The notes under the pieces: model-generated
Seen by the model: the letters and a program-made list of their open reading frames with translations, nothing else
Told to the model about the DNA's origin: nothing
Databases searched by the model: none
Made by a program: the position numbers and the translations under genes
Part shown: positions 1 through 5,020 of the stretch, piece by piece
Position numbering within the stretch: position 1 is the stretch's first letter
Layout: each line of letters opens with the position of its first letter
NCBI GenBank assembly: GCA_945836355.1
Contig: CAMALD010000130.1
Coordinates: forward strand, 1 to 5,020
DNA length: 5,020 bases
Source: an uncultured Lachnospiraceae bacterium
GTDB taxonomy: Bacteria; Bacillota; Clostridia; Lachnospirales; Lachnospiraceae
Direction: 5' to 3'

Positions 1-178
1 TATCCCGACTTACCCGTCAGGACACTGGCTCTTCGGCTTTGCATCCAAAAAATATGATCCGGTTAAGGATTTGCGGGAGGATGCATGGAACGCGCTGCAG
101 CTTGAGACACGGTACTATAATACGGAGCTGCACCGGGGTGCATTTGCACTTCCGAACTACGTGAAGAAAATGCTGTAG
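1..178 (+). CDS. speE: Spermidine synthase (aminopropyltransferase), C-terminal fragment
   Basis: This is the last 58 codons of a gene that begins before the window; the reading frame starts at base 2 and ends with TAG at 176-178. The fragment contains YPSGHWLFGFASKKYDP followed by a tail with RYYN, HRGAFALPNYVK. This is the characteristic C-terminal end of SpeE-type enzymes, in which the YPSGxWxF(G/T)xAS strand is followed by an RYYNxxxHxxAFxLPxF/Y segment. Known family role: cytoplasmic transfer of the aminopropyl group from decarboxylated S-adenosylmethionine to putrescine, giving spermidine and methylthioadenosine. The catalytic Asp and the SAM-binding region lie outside the window, so substrate preference (putrescine, cadaverine or another diamine) cannot be judged. 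The gene ends 30 nt before the downstream permease with no terminator between, so the two are probably co-transcribed. A carboxy(nor)spermidine dehydrogenase-like gene lies 3.9 kb downstream, which supports a polyamine locus. Confidence 0.88.
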   Translation, partial: IPTYPSGHWLFGFASKKYDPVKDLREDAWNALQLETRYYNTELHRGAFALPNYVKKML

Positions 179-208
179 TATGATACGGAAGCAGAGGAGA
201 GGAAGATT

Positions 209-1333
209 ATGGAGACGAAGAGACAAAACCGGTGTGTCCGGTTATTGAAATCGCAGCCGGTGTTGTGCGTGGCAGTCATTGCCATGCTCATCACCTGTTT
301 TTTTGTGCCGCCGGACAAGGAATACGCCGGTTATTTCAACTGGAGAACACTTGCCACCCTGTTTTGTACGTTAGCGGTAGTCTGTGCATTCTCACATATT
401 CATGTGTTTGAGATTATCAGCAGGGAGATTGTGGTACGTCTCGACAACCTGCGCAATGCAGTGCTGGCCTTGGTGCTGATTACCTTTATCGGCTCGATGC
501 TGCTGGCAAATGATATGGCGCTGCTTACTTTTTTGCCGCTCGGCTATTTTGTGCTGGAGGCTACAGGCAATCAGAGGTGGATGGCATTTACATTCATCAT
601 GCAGAATATAGCAGCTAATCTCGGGGGGATGGTGACACCGTTCGGCAATCCGCAAAACCTCTATCTGTATGCGTATTACAGGATTGATACGGCGGAGTTC
701 ACGTGGATTATGTTTCCGCCATTTTTGCTCGCAACCGTGCTGATTATGCTTACCTGTATGCTTGTGCTGAAAAAAGAACCGCTTACATTAAAAAAGAATG
801 ACGGATACACGCTGCAAAGGAGCAGGACGGTGCTCTATTCGCTCCTGTTTGTGTTCAGTATTTTGATTGTTTTTCGGGTTGTACCGTATGTATGGGGCAC
901 GCTCATCGTTATTCTGGTGCTGCTGGCGGCGGACCGCAGGGCATTGAAGGAGGTCAATTACCCGCTGCTTGCAACCTTCTGTGTGTTTTTTGTGTTCAGC
1001 GGAAATGCGGCGAGAATCCCGGCAGTGCATGATCTGTTTGCCACACTTCTGCCGAAAAACACAATGCTCTTCGGCATATTGTCCTGCCAGTGCATCAGCA
1101 ATGTCCCGAGTGCCGTACTGCTCTCGCATTTTACCGATAATTACCGCGAGCTGCTTCCGGCGGTCAATCTAGGGGGGCTCGGTACCCTGATTGCATCGCT
1201 TGCGAGCCTGATTACCTTTACGGAGTTTAAAAAGAGGCAGCCGGGAAGAGCAGGCGTCTATGTGGGAATGTTTTCTTTGATAAACTTTGGTTTTTTGGCG
1301 GCATTGTTTGCATTTATGCAGTTGATTGGGTGA
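209..1333 (+). CDS. SLC13 / citrate-type anion permease (ion transporter superfamily)
   Basis: A 374-aa integral membrane protein with about 10-11 hydrophobic segments, roughly at residues 17-34, 47-66, 83-116, 126-142, 163-187, 207-242, 251-266, 284-304, 318-337 and 348-373. Seen motifs fit the ArsB/CitM/SLC13 fold: LANDMALLTFLPL (99-111), ANLGGMVTPFGNPQNLYLY (136-154), SNVPSAVLL (297-305) and NLGGLGTLIASLASLI (320-335). The last three look like the two-fold pseudo-repeat that forms the substrate and cation sites in this superfamily. Known members move citrate, other di/tricarboxylates, sulfate or arsenite, often with Na+ or H+; the anion carried here cannot be read from sequence. It is somewhat shorter than a typical 420-450-aa CitM protein, but the motifs at both ends are present, so it appears intact. 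The start is supported by a purine-rich AGGAGAGGAAG at 195-205. It ends in tandem TGA TGA stops. It sits 30 nt after speE, so it is likely part of that transcript. Confidence 0.85.
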   Translation: METKRQNRCVRLLKSQPVLCVAVIAMLITCFFVPPDKEYAGYFNWRTLATLFCTLAVVCAFSHIHVFEIISREIVVRLDNLRNAVLALVLITFIGSMLLANDMALLTFLPLGYFVLEATGNQRWMAFTFIMQNIAANLGGMVTPFGNPQNLYLYAYYRIDTAEFTWIMFPPFLLATVLIMLTCMLVLKKEPLTLKKNDGYTLQRSRTVLYSLLFVFSILIVFRVVPYVWGTLIVILVLLAADRRALKEVNYPLLATFCVFFVFSGNAARIPAVHDLFATLLPKNTMLFGILSCQCISNVPSAVLLSHFTDNYRELLPAVNLGGLGTLIASLASLITFTEFKKRQPGRAGVYVGMFSLINFGFLAALFAFMQLIG

Positions 1334-1377
1334 TGAGAACGGAGAAAAGAATATGACGAAACTCAAGAACTCCTCTC

Positions 1378-1406
1378 TAGCAATTTAACTTATAAAATGA
1401 TATAAT
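1378..1406 (+). promoter_or_regulatory. Extended -10 promoter for the ABC importer operon
   Basis: A perfect TATAAT lies at 1401-1406, preceded by TGA at 1398-1400 (the TGn extended -10 element). The hexamer 17 nt upstream, TAGCAA at 1378-1383, matches TTGACA at only three of six positions, which is tolerable with an extended -10. The region around it is AT-rich and lies in the only sizeable gap between genes. Transcription would begin near 1412-1414, giving a leader of about 90 nt before the permease start at 1503. No terminator was seen upstream, so read-through from speE and the anion permease may add to expression. Confidence 0.6.
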
Positions 1407-1430
1407 GGGTGCAAAAATACGAATTATATC
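1399..1430. repeat. 8-bp inverted repeat across the -10, possible operator
   Basis: The arm GATATAAT at 1399-1406 is the exact reverse complement of ATTATATC at 1423-1430; the arms are separated by 16 bp and centred at about 1414.5, almost on the expected transcription start. The left arm contains the whole -10 hexamer. A dimeric regulator bound here would block RNA polymerase, so a repressor operator is a reasonable inference. The arms are AT-rich and short, so chance is a real alternative. I do not recognise the box as belonging to a named regulator. Confidence 0.3.
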
Positions 1431-1434
1431 GGTG

Positions 1435-1476
1435 CCGGTCCGCACAGTGGGCATGAAAAATCTCTGTGTATACCGG
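1435..1476 (+). promoter_or_regulatory. Leader RNA hairpin upstream of the ABC permease
   Basis: Two stacked helices can form in the leader RNA: CCGGU (1435-1439) with ACCGG (1472-1476), and CACAG (1443-1447) with CUGUG (1464-1468). A small internal loop separates them and the apical loop is about 16 nt. All ten base pairs are Watson-Crick. The stem is not followed by a T-run, so it is not an intrinsic terminator, and it ends 26 nt before the permease start. I could not match it to a T-box, S-box or other riboswitch that I know. The apical loop contains the ATG of a small ORF (1453-1506). A role in mRNA stability or translational control is possible but unproven. Confidence 0.35.
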
Positions 1477-1506
1477 AAATCAAAACAGAAAGGCATGACA
1501 AAATGA
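1453..1506 (+). CDS. Possible 17-aa leader peptide overlapping the permease start
   Basis: An ORF of 17 codons (MKNLCVYRKSKQKGMTK) runs through the leader and stops at TGA 1504-1506. That stop overlaps the permease ATG at 1503 as ATGA, the usual arrangement for translational coupling. The peptide is basic with one Cys and one Tyr. The start codon has no good Shine-Dalgarno site: GTGGG lies only a few nt upstream and the ATG falls in a hairpin loop. The ORF may therefore be chance, and no regulatory codon run such as repeated Cys or Arg is present. It is listed because of the exact overlap. Confidence 0.2.
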   Translation: MKNLCVYRKSKQKGMTK

Positions 1507-2177
1507 GTGATCGGGCAATACATATATTAACAGACTCTTTTATGAAAATATTGCTGCCGGGTCTGAAGGTGACTCTGCCGCTGACTGCAATCGCGTTTTC
1601 ACTGGCACTGGTGATTGCAACGGTCGTCGCATTGATCCAGTTTGCCAATGTCAGGGTGCTCAAGCAGATTGCCAGAGTTTATATCTGGGTTATCCGCGGC
1701 ACACCGCTGGTCGTCCAGCTCTATCTGGTGTTCTTTGGCATATCCGGTCTGGGATATCTGATTGATCCGTTTGTATGTGCGGCAATCGTGCTGGCCGTAA
1801 ACGAAGGCGCATATTGCGCGGAAACCATGCGAGCGGCTTTGGAGGCAGTGCCGGCGGGACAGATGGAGGCAGGCTACTGTGTGGGGATGAAATATCATCA
1901 GATTATCCGGCGCATTGTGCTGCCGCAGGCGATGCGGACGGCATTTCCACCGCTGTCCAACTCGCTTTTATCCATGCTGAAGGATACCTCACTGGTGGCT
2001 AGCATTACGGTGGCTGAAATGTTTATGGCGGCACAGAGAATAGTGGCAAGAACCTATGAGCCGCTGCTGGTATATGCTGAAGTGGCGGTAATTTATCTGG
2101 CATTTTCGACGGTGCTGACCTGGCTGCAGCATTTCGGAGAAAAACGATTAAATCGCTATCAGCGGGCAAAAGCATAA
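1503..2177 (+). CDS. Polar amino acid ABC importer, permease subunit (cystine-type)
   Basis: A 224-aa membrane protein of the His/Glu/Gln/Arg/opine permease family, of normal length. It shows about five membrane segments (roughly 18-47, 60-82, 86-107, 147-165 and 185-208). The ATPase-contacting EAA loop is at 122-143: E122-A123, G128 and the closing IVLPQA. Other family signatures are IRGTPLVVQLY (64-74), NEGAYCAETMRAAL (100-113) and SLLSMLKDTSLVASITVAEM (154-173). The C-terminal FGEKRLNRYQR and the run through KDTSL resemble cystine permeases such as YecS/TcyB more than histidine or glutamine permeases, but this is by eye. Only one permease gene is present, which fits a homodimeric pore. The start is chosen because AAAGG at 1489-1493 precedes it at a usable distance and the N-terminus lines up with the family; the site is weaker than that of the binding protein. 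It lies upstream of its ATPase (50-nt gap). Confidence 0.9.
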   Translation: MSDRAIHILTDSFMKILLPGLKVTLPLTAIAFSLALVIATVVALIQFANVRVLKQIARVYIWVIRGTPLVVQLYLVFFGISGLGYLIDPFVCAAIVLAVNEGAYCAETMRAALEAVPAGQMEAGYCVGMKYHQIIRRIVLPQAMRTAFPPLSNSLLSMLKDTSLVASITVAEMFMAAQRIVARTYEPLLVYAEVAVIYLAFSTVLTWLQHFGEKRLNRYQRAKA

Positions 2178-2227
2178 CTTGGTGAAGCAAATGAAGAGTA
2201 TCCGCAGGAAAGGGCGAGACTGTAAAA

Positions 2228-2968
2228 ATGTTGGAAATAAAAAATATTCATAAGACGTTCGGCGATGCGCAGGTACTGCGCGGAGTGGATCTGAAGGTGG
2301 AAAAGGGCGATGTGATTGCGATTCTCGGACCGAGCGGGTCCGGAAAAACGACTCTGCTGCGCTGCATGAATTTTTTAGAGACAGCAGACAGCGGCACGAT
2401 GCAATTTGACGGTGAGCATTTTGAGCTGGGAAAAATGAAAAAGCGCGATATTGCAAGGCTTCGCCTGAAAACGGGCTTTGTGTTTCAAAACTATAATCTG
2501 TTTTTGAATAAATCGGCGCTGCAGAATGTGGCGGAAGGGCTGATCGTGGCAAGAAGGATGCCAAAGCAGGAGGCGTATTCCATAGCGGAGCGGATGCTTG
2601 AAAAGGTCGGACTGTCCGACCGCGCCGGTTATTTTCCGCATCAGCTCTCGGGCGGGCAGCAGCAGCGCGTTGCAATCGCAAGAGCTCTTGCCTCGGAGCC
2701 GGAGATTATCTATTTTGACGAGCCGACCTCGGCACTCGACCCGGAGCTCACCGGAGAGGTGTTGGAGGTAATCAAGCATCTTGCGGCGGAGGGTATGACA
2801 ATGATTGTGGTCACGCATGAGCTGGGGTTTGCCAGAACGGTAGCTGACCGTGTGATTTTTATGGAAAACGGTGTCGTCGTGGAGGAGGGCAGTGCCGAAG
2901 AGATTTTTGACCGACCGGCGAAAGAACGCACCAGGGAGTTTTTGAGAATGGAATGGAAAGAAAATTGA
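2228..2968 (+). CDS. Polar amino acid ABC importer, ATPase subunit
   Basis: A 246-aa cytoplasmic ATPase that energises the neighbouring permease; all expected nucleotide-binding motifs are intact. Walker A is GPSGSGKTT (34-42), Q-loop glutamine Q87 sits in FVFQNYNLF, the signature is LSGGQQQR (140-147), Walker B is IIYFDE (160-165) with catalytic E165, the D-loop is SALD (168-171), and the switch histidine is H197 in VVTHE. Length and the ending [16 protein letters not shown] are typical of the GlnQ/HisP/TcyC family. The 50-nt gap after the permease carries no strong Shine-Dalgarno site: AGGAAAGGG at 2206-2214 is about 13 nt from the ATG, farther than usual, which may lower its translation. 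The start nevertheless fits the family N-terminus ([12 protein letters not shown]). The gene ends 32 nt before the binding protein, so the three subunits form one operon. Confidence 0.93.
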   Translation: MLEIKNIHKTFGDAQVLRGVDLKVEKGDVIAILGPSGSGKTTLLRCMNFLETADSGTMQFDGEHFELGKMKKRDIARLRLKTGFVFQNYNLFLNKSALQNVAEGLIVARRMPKQEAYSIAERMLEKVGLSDRAGYFPHQLSGGQQQRVAIARALASEPEIIYFDEPTSALDPELTGEVLEVIKHLAAEGMTMIVVTHELGFARTVADRVIFMENGVVVEEGSAEEIFDRPAKERTREFLRMEWKEN

Positions 2969-2988
2969 CAGTAAGACCTGCAAAGTAT

Positions 2989-2995
2989 AAGGAGG
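2989..2995 (+). promoter_or_regulatory. Strong ribosome binding site that sets the binding-protein start
   Basis: AAGGAGG is a near-perfect Shine-Dalgarno sequence, 5 nt before ATG 3001 and 11 nt before ATG 3007. It rules out the in-frame upstream ATG at 2953, which would add 16 residues ahead of an otherwise normal signal peptide and has no such site. Its strength against the weak sites of the permease and ATPase fits the usual excess of binding protein over membrane subunits. Confidence 0.85.
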
Positions 2996-3000
2996 ATTAT

Positions 3001-3813
3001 ATGAATATGAATAAGAAAAGATTTGGCAAGGGATTATTGACAGCGTTGGTACTGGCAGTATGCCTGCTCGCCGGCTGCGGAAAGAAGGAGGCTTCGGATA
3101 AGGACCGTTTAGGACGCATTCAGGAAAGCGGCGAGATTGTTATAGCGATGGAGGGCGCATGGTCTCCATGGACTTATCACGACGAGAATGATGTGCTGGT
3201 TGGCTTTGATACCGAGGTCGGTCAGGCAATCGCTGATATTCTGGGCGTAAAGGCTACTTTTGTGGAAGGTGAGTGGGATGCTCTGCTTGCAGGGCTTGAG
3301 GTCGGCAGGTACGACCTGATGATCAACGGTGTGGAGGTGACGGACGAACGCAGCGAGACCTTTGATTTTTCGGAGCCGTATGGCTATATTAGGACTGCAC
3401 TGGTAGTGAAATCGGACAATACCGATATCACATCGTTTGAAGATTTAAAGGGCAAAGAGACTGCAAACAGCATCAACAGTACCTATATGCTTTTAGCGGA
3501 GCAGTACGGCGCGCAGGTGCAGGGCGTGGACACTCTGGATCAGACGATTGATATGGTGTTGTCCGGCCGCGTTGATGCAACGCTGAATGCGGAGCTTTCC
3601 ATCGACGATTATCTGAAAGAGCATCCGGATGCAGCCATCAAGACGGTGGCATTGACAGAGGAAGCATCCCTTGTCTCGATTCCGATGAAGAAGGGCTCTG
3701 ACAGTGACAGCCTGCGCGAGGCGGTAAACAGCGCAATCGCGCAGCTGCGGGAAAACGGAAAGCTGGCGGAGATTTCGATGAAGTATTTTGGCAAGGATAT
3801 TACCGATAAATAG
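3001..3813 (+). CDS. Amino acid ABC importer, lipoprotein substrate-binding protein (family 3)
   Basis: A 270-aa extracellular solute-binding protein anchored to the membrane by lipid. The N-terminus is a lipoprotein signal: MNMNKKRFGKG, a hydrophobic core (12-24), then lipobox LAGC with lipidated Cys26. The mature part begins with a polar linker (GKKEASDKDR) and the first lobe, including GAWSPWTYHDEN (52-63), LVGFDTEVG (66-74), EWDALLAGLEVGRYDLMING (91-110) and VTDERSETFDFSEPY (113-127). T114 and R117 fit the usual ligand-carboxylate contact. The second lobe carries LKGKETANSINSTY (149-162), GRVDATLNAE (189-198 region) and ends KYFGKDITDK. The WDxLLAxL, TDER and WFG/YFGxDxT features resemble FliY/TcyA cystine-binding proteins, so cystine or a related amino acid is the best guess. 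One oddity: by eye the position that is normally the amino-group-binding Asp in HisJ-type proteins (QDE) is Ala198 here (NAE). The start is set by the AAGGAGG site. The gene is third in the ABC operon. Confidence 0.92.
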   Translation: MNMNKKRFGKGLLTALVLAVCLLAGCGKKEASDKDRLGRIQESGEIVIAMEGAWSPWTYHDENDVLVGFDTEVGQAIADILGVKATFVEGEWDALLAGLEVGRYDLMINGVEVTDERSETFDFSEPYGYIRTALVVKSDNTDITSFEDLKGKETANSINSTYMLLAEQYGAQVQGVDTLDQTIDMVLSGRVDATLNAELSIDDYLKEHPDAAIKTVALTEEASLVSIPMKKGSDSDSLREAVNSAIAQLRENGKLAEISMKYFGKDITDK

Positions 3814-3833
3814 AAAATACAAGGAGAACAGTA

Positions 3834-4076
3834 ATGAATCCGACAGCGATGTTTAAGTTGATGGGAGCGAAAAAAGAGTTTGAGCGCAATCATCCGAAGT
3901 TTGCGGCTTTTGCGGCAAATCTGATGCGCAGAGGAGTGCCGGAGGGGACAGTCATTGAGATAAAGATTGAGCGCCCTGGCGAGGAACCGGTCATGGCGAA
4001 TATGAAGGTGCAGCAATCCGACCTGGAGCTGCTGGCGAGCCTGAAGGAAATGGGAAGCATGGGACACCAAAACTGA
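3834..4076 (+). CDS. Small conserved-looking protein of unknown function
   Basis: An 80-aa soluble protein without signal peptide, membrane segment or Cys residues. It appears to have an N-terminal amphipathic helix rich in Lys, Arg and Phe (about 1-33, with FERNHPKFAAFAANLMRRG), a short beta-hairpin (39-60, with GTVIEIKIERPGEEPV), and a C-terminal helix (62-73, SDLELLASLKEM). I do not recognise a named domain; it recalls small hypothetical proteins of Lachnospiraceae, but that is from memory. It is a real gene by context: AAGGAG at 3821-3826 lies 7 nt before the ATG, it sits 20 nt after the binding protein and 25 nt before the dehydrogenase, and it has the same strand and codon style as its neighbours. 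It is therefore probably co-transcribed with both. Function cannot be assigned; the helix-hairpin-helix shape would allow a protein-binding or regulatory role. Confidence 0.75.
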   Translation: MNPTAMFKLMGAKKEFERNHPKFAAFAANLMRRGVPEGTVIEIKIERPGEEPVMANMKVQQSDLELLASLKEMGSMGHQN

Positions 4077-4101
4077 AATGAAATAAACGGAGGATTTGAG
4101 A

Positions 4102-5020
4102 ATGGGAAAAGCGTTAATTATCGGCTGCGGCGGAGTGGCAAGCGTAGCAATTCACAAATGTGTTCAGAACAATGCGGTGTTTGAGGAAATCTGCATTGCG
4201 AGCCGTACCAAATCAAAGTGCGATGCCCTGAAGGAGAAGCTGGAGGCGTGGCAGAAGAGTGAGGCGGGCAGATGCCAGACCGGTAAGGTGCCGACGAAGA
4301 TTACAACGGCGAAGGTGGATGCGGACAGCGTCGACGAGCTGATTGCCCTGATTAATCAGGTAAAGCCGGATATCGTTATGAACCTGGCGCTTCCGTACCA
4401 GGATTTGACGATTATGGATGCATGCCTTGCGACAAAGGTGCATTACATGGATACGGCGAACTATGAGCCGCTCGATACGGCTAAGTTTGAATATAAATGG
4501 CAATGGGCGTACCGCGAGCGTTTTCAGGAGGCGGGAATCATGGCGTTGCTCGGTTCGGGCTTTGACCCGGGTGTCACCGGCGTGTTCTCCGCTTATGCCA
4601 TGAAGCATTATTTTGACGAGATTCACGAGATTGATATTCTGGACTGCAACGGCGGTGACCACGGTTATCCGTTTGCAACCAATTTTAACCCGGAAATCAA
4701 TATCCGCGAGGTATCTGCGAAGGGCAGCTACTGGGAGAACGGCGCATGGGTTGAGACAGAGCCGATGGAAATCAAGAGAGAATATGATTTTGACGGGGTT
4801 GGCAGAAAGGATATGTATCTGCTCCACCATGAGGAGCTGGAGTCCCTCGGTATCAACATCAAGGGTATCAGGAGAATTCGTTTCTTCATGACCTTCGGAC
4901 AGAGCTATCTGACTCACTTAAAGTGTCTGGAGAATGTCGGCATGACCTCCATCGAGCCAATCGAGTTTGAGGGAAAGCAGATTGTTCCGCTGCAGTTCTT
5001 GAAGGCAGTGCTTCCGGACC
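4102..5020 (+). CDS. Saccharopine dehydrogenase family; likely carboxy(nor)spermidine dehydrogenase (partial)
   Basis: The first 306 codons of a gene that continues past the window; family members are about 400 aa, so roughly three quarters is visible. It begins with a Rossmann dinucleotide-binding motif, ALIIGCGGVASVAIHKC (4-20), followed by the acidic/basic end of the second strand, IASRTKSKC (32-40). Later landmarks are NLALPYQDLTIMDACL (94-109), the VHYMDTANYE segment (113-122), LLGSGFDPGVTGVFSAYAM (149-167) and DCNGGDHGYPFATNFNPEIN (181-200). This pattern is that of the LYS1-like carboxynorspermidine synthase group. Known reaction: NADPH-dependent condensation of aspartate beta-semialdehyde with putrescine or 1,3-diaminopropane to carboxyspermidine or carboxynorspermidine, later decarboxylated by NspC. 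CGGAGG at 4088-4093, 8 nt before the ATG, supports the start. A true saccharopine dehydrogenase of lysine metabolism is the main alternative; nearby speE favours the polyamine role. nspC would be expected downstream. Confidence 0.82.
   Translation, partial: MGKALIIGCGGVASVAIHKCVQNNAVFEEICIASRTKSKCDALKEKLEAWQKSEAGRCQTGKVPTKITTAKVDADSVDELIALINQVKPDIVMNLALPYQDLTIMDACLATKVHYMDTANYEPLDTAKFEYKWQWAYRERFQEAGIMALLGSGFDPGVTGVFSAYAMKHYFDEIHEIDILDCNGGDHGYPFATNFNPEINIREVSAKGSYWENGAWVETEPMEIKREYDFDGVGRKDMYLLHHEELESLGINIKGIRRIRFFMTFGQSYLTHLKCLENVGMTSIEPIEFEGKQIVPLQFLKAVLPD

Noticed and set aside
1407..1502. Possible riboswitch or T-box in the importer leader
   Set aside because: There is no T-box TGGNACCGCG element, no S-box core, and no terminator with a T-run; only a simple hairpin can be supported.
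1334..1502. Terminator after the anion permease
   Set aside because: No GC-rich stem followed by a run of T residues is present; the only clear stem (1435-1476) is followed by AAATCAAAACAG.
2191..2253. Short ORF starting at ATG 2191 in the permease-ATPase gap
   Set aside because: It is 20 codons in a different frame, runs into the ATPase start, and has no convincing ribosome binding site or meaningful sequence.
2148..2681. 177-aa open frame on the minus strand
   Set aside because: It lies antisense to the intact ABC ATPase, has a low-complexity Arg/Pro/Ser-rich product with no recognisable domain, and no sensible ribosome binding site context.
2375..2983. 202-aa open frame on the minus strand
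   Set aside because: It is antisense to the ATPase, whose Walker A, signature and Walker B motifs are all intact; the antisense product resembles no family.
2965..2991. TTGACA (2965-2970) followed 15 nt later by TATAAG (2986-2991), resembling a promoter
   Set aside because: The spacer is short, and transcription would start near 2998, removing the strong ribosome binding site at 2989-2995; it is more likely chance overlap with the ATPase stop codon and the Shine-Dalgarno region.
2953..3000. Upstream in-frame ATG for the substrate-binding protein
   Set aside because: It would add 16 charged residues before a normal lipoprotein signal peptide, overlap the ATPase gene, and ignore the AAGGAGG site directly before ATG 3001.
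4213..4917. 234-aa open frame on the minus strand
   Set aside because: It is antisense to the saccharopine dehydrogenase-fold gene, which has clear family motifs and a good ribosome binding site in the forward direction.

Overview
The window looks like chromosomal DNA of a Clostridia bacterium, most likely Lachnospiraceae. This rests on the protein styles, strong AAGGAGG-type ribosome binding sites, roughly balanced base composition, and tightly packed genes all on the + strand. The assignment is inferred from remembered family resemblance, not from a search.

Layout: (1) 1-178 is the C-terminal end of a spermidine synthase (speE). (2) 209-1333 is a compact SLC13/citrate-type (ion transporter superfamily) anion permease, 30 nt behind speE and probably in the same transcript. 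(3) 1334-1502 is the only sizeable intergenic gap. It holds an extended -10 promoter, an inverted repeat lying across that -10, a 42-nt leader hairpin, and a 17-codon leader ORF whose stop overlaps the next start as ATGA. (4) 1503-3813 is a complete polar amino acid ABC importer in the order permease, ATPase, lipoprotein substrate-binding protein, most like cystine/FliY-type systems. (5) 3834-4076 is a small soluble protein of unknown function. (6) 4102 to the window end is the start of a saccharopine-dehydrogenase-fold enzyme resembling carboxynorspermidine/carboxyspermidine dehydrogenase.

The ends of the window belong to polyamine synthesis: an aminopropyltransferase on the left and a carboxy(nor)spermidine dehydrogenase on the right. 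These are two chemically different routes to spermidine-type triamines. Between them sits a transport block of an anion permease and an amino acid importer. No terminator-like hairpin followed by a T-run was found in any gap, and the genes after 3813 are separated by only 20-25 nt, so transcription from the 1401 promoter or from upstream probably runs into the dehydrogenase. A plausible reading is that precursor uptake (sulphur amino acids for decarboxylated SAM, or dicarboxylates/amino acids feeding aspartate semialdehyde) is co-expressed with polyamine synthesis. The substrates are not determined by the sequence.

I did not see a CRISPR array, insertion sequence, tRNA, rRNA or recognised riboswitch class. 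The most unusual points are the gene arrangement, the leader region at 1399-1506, and the apparent Ala in place of the usual ligand-binding Asp in the substrate-binding protein.
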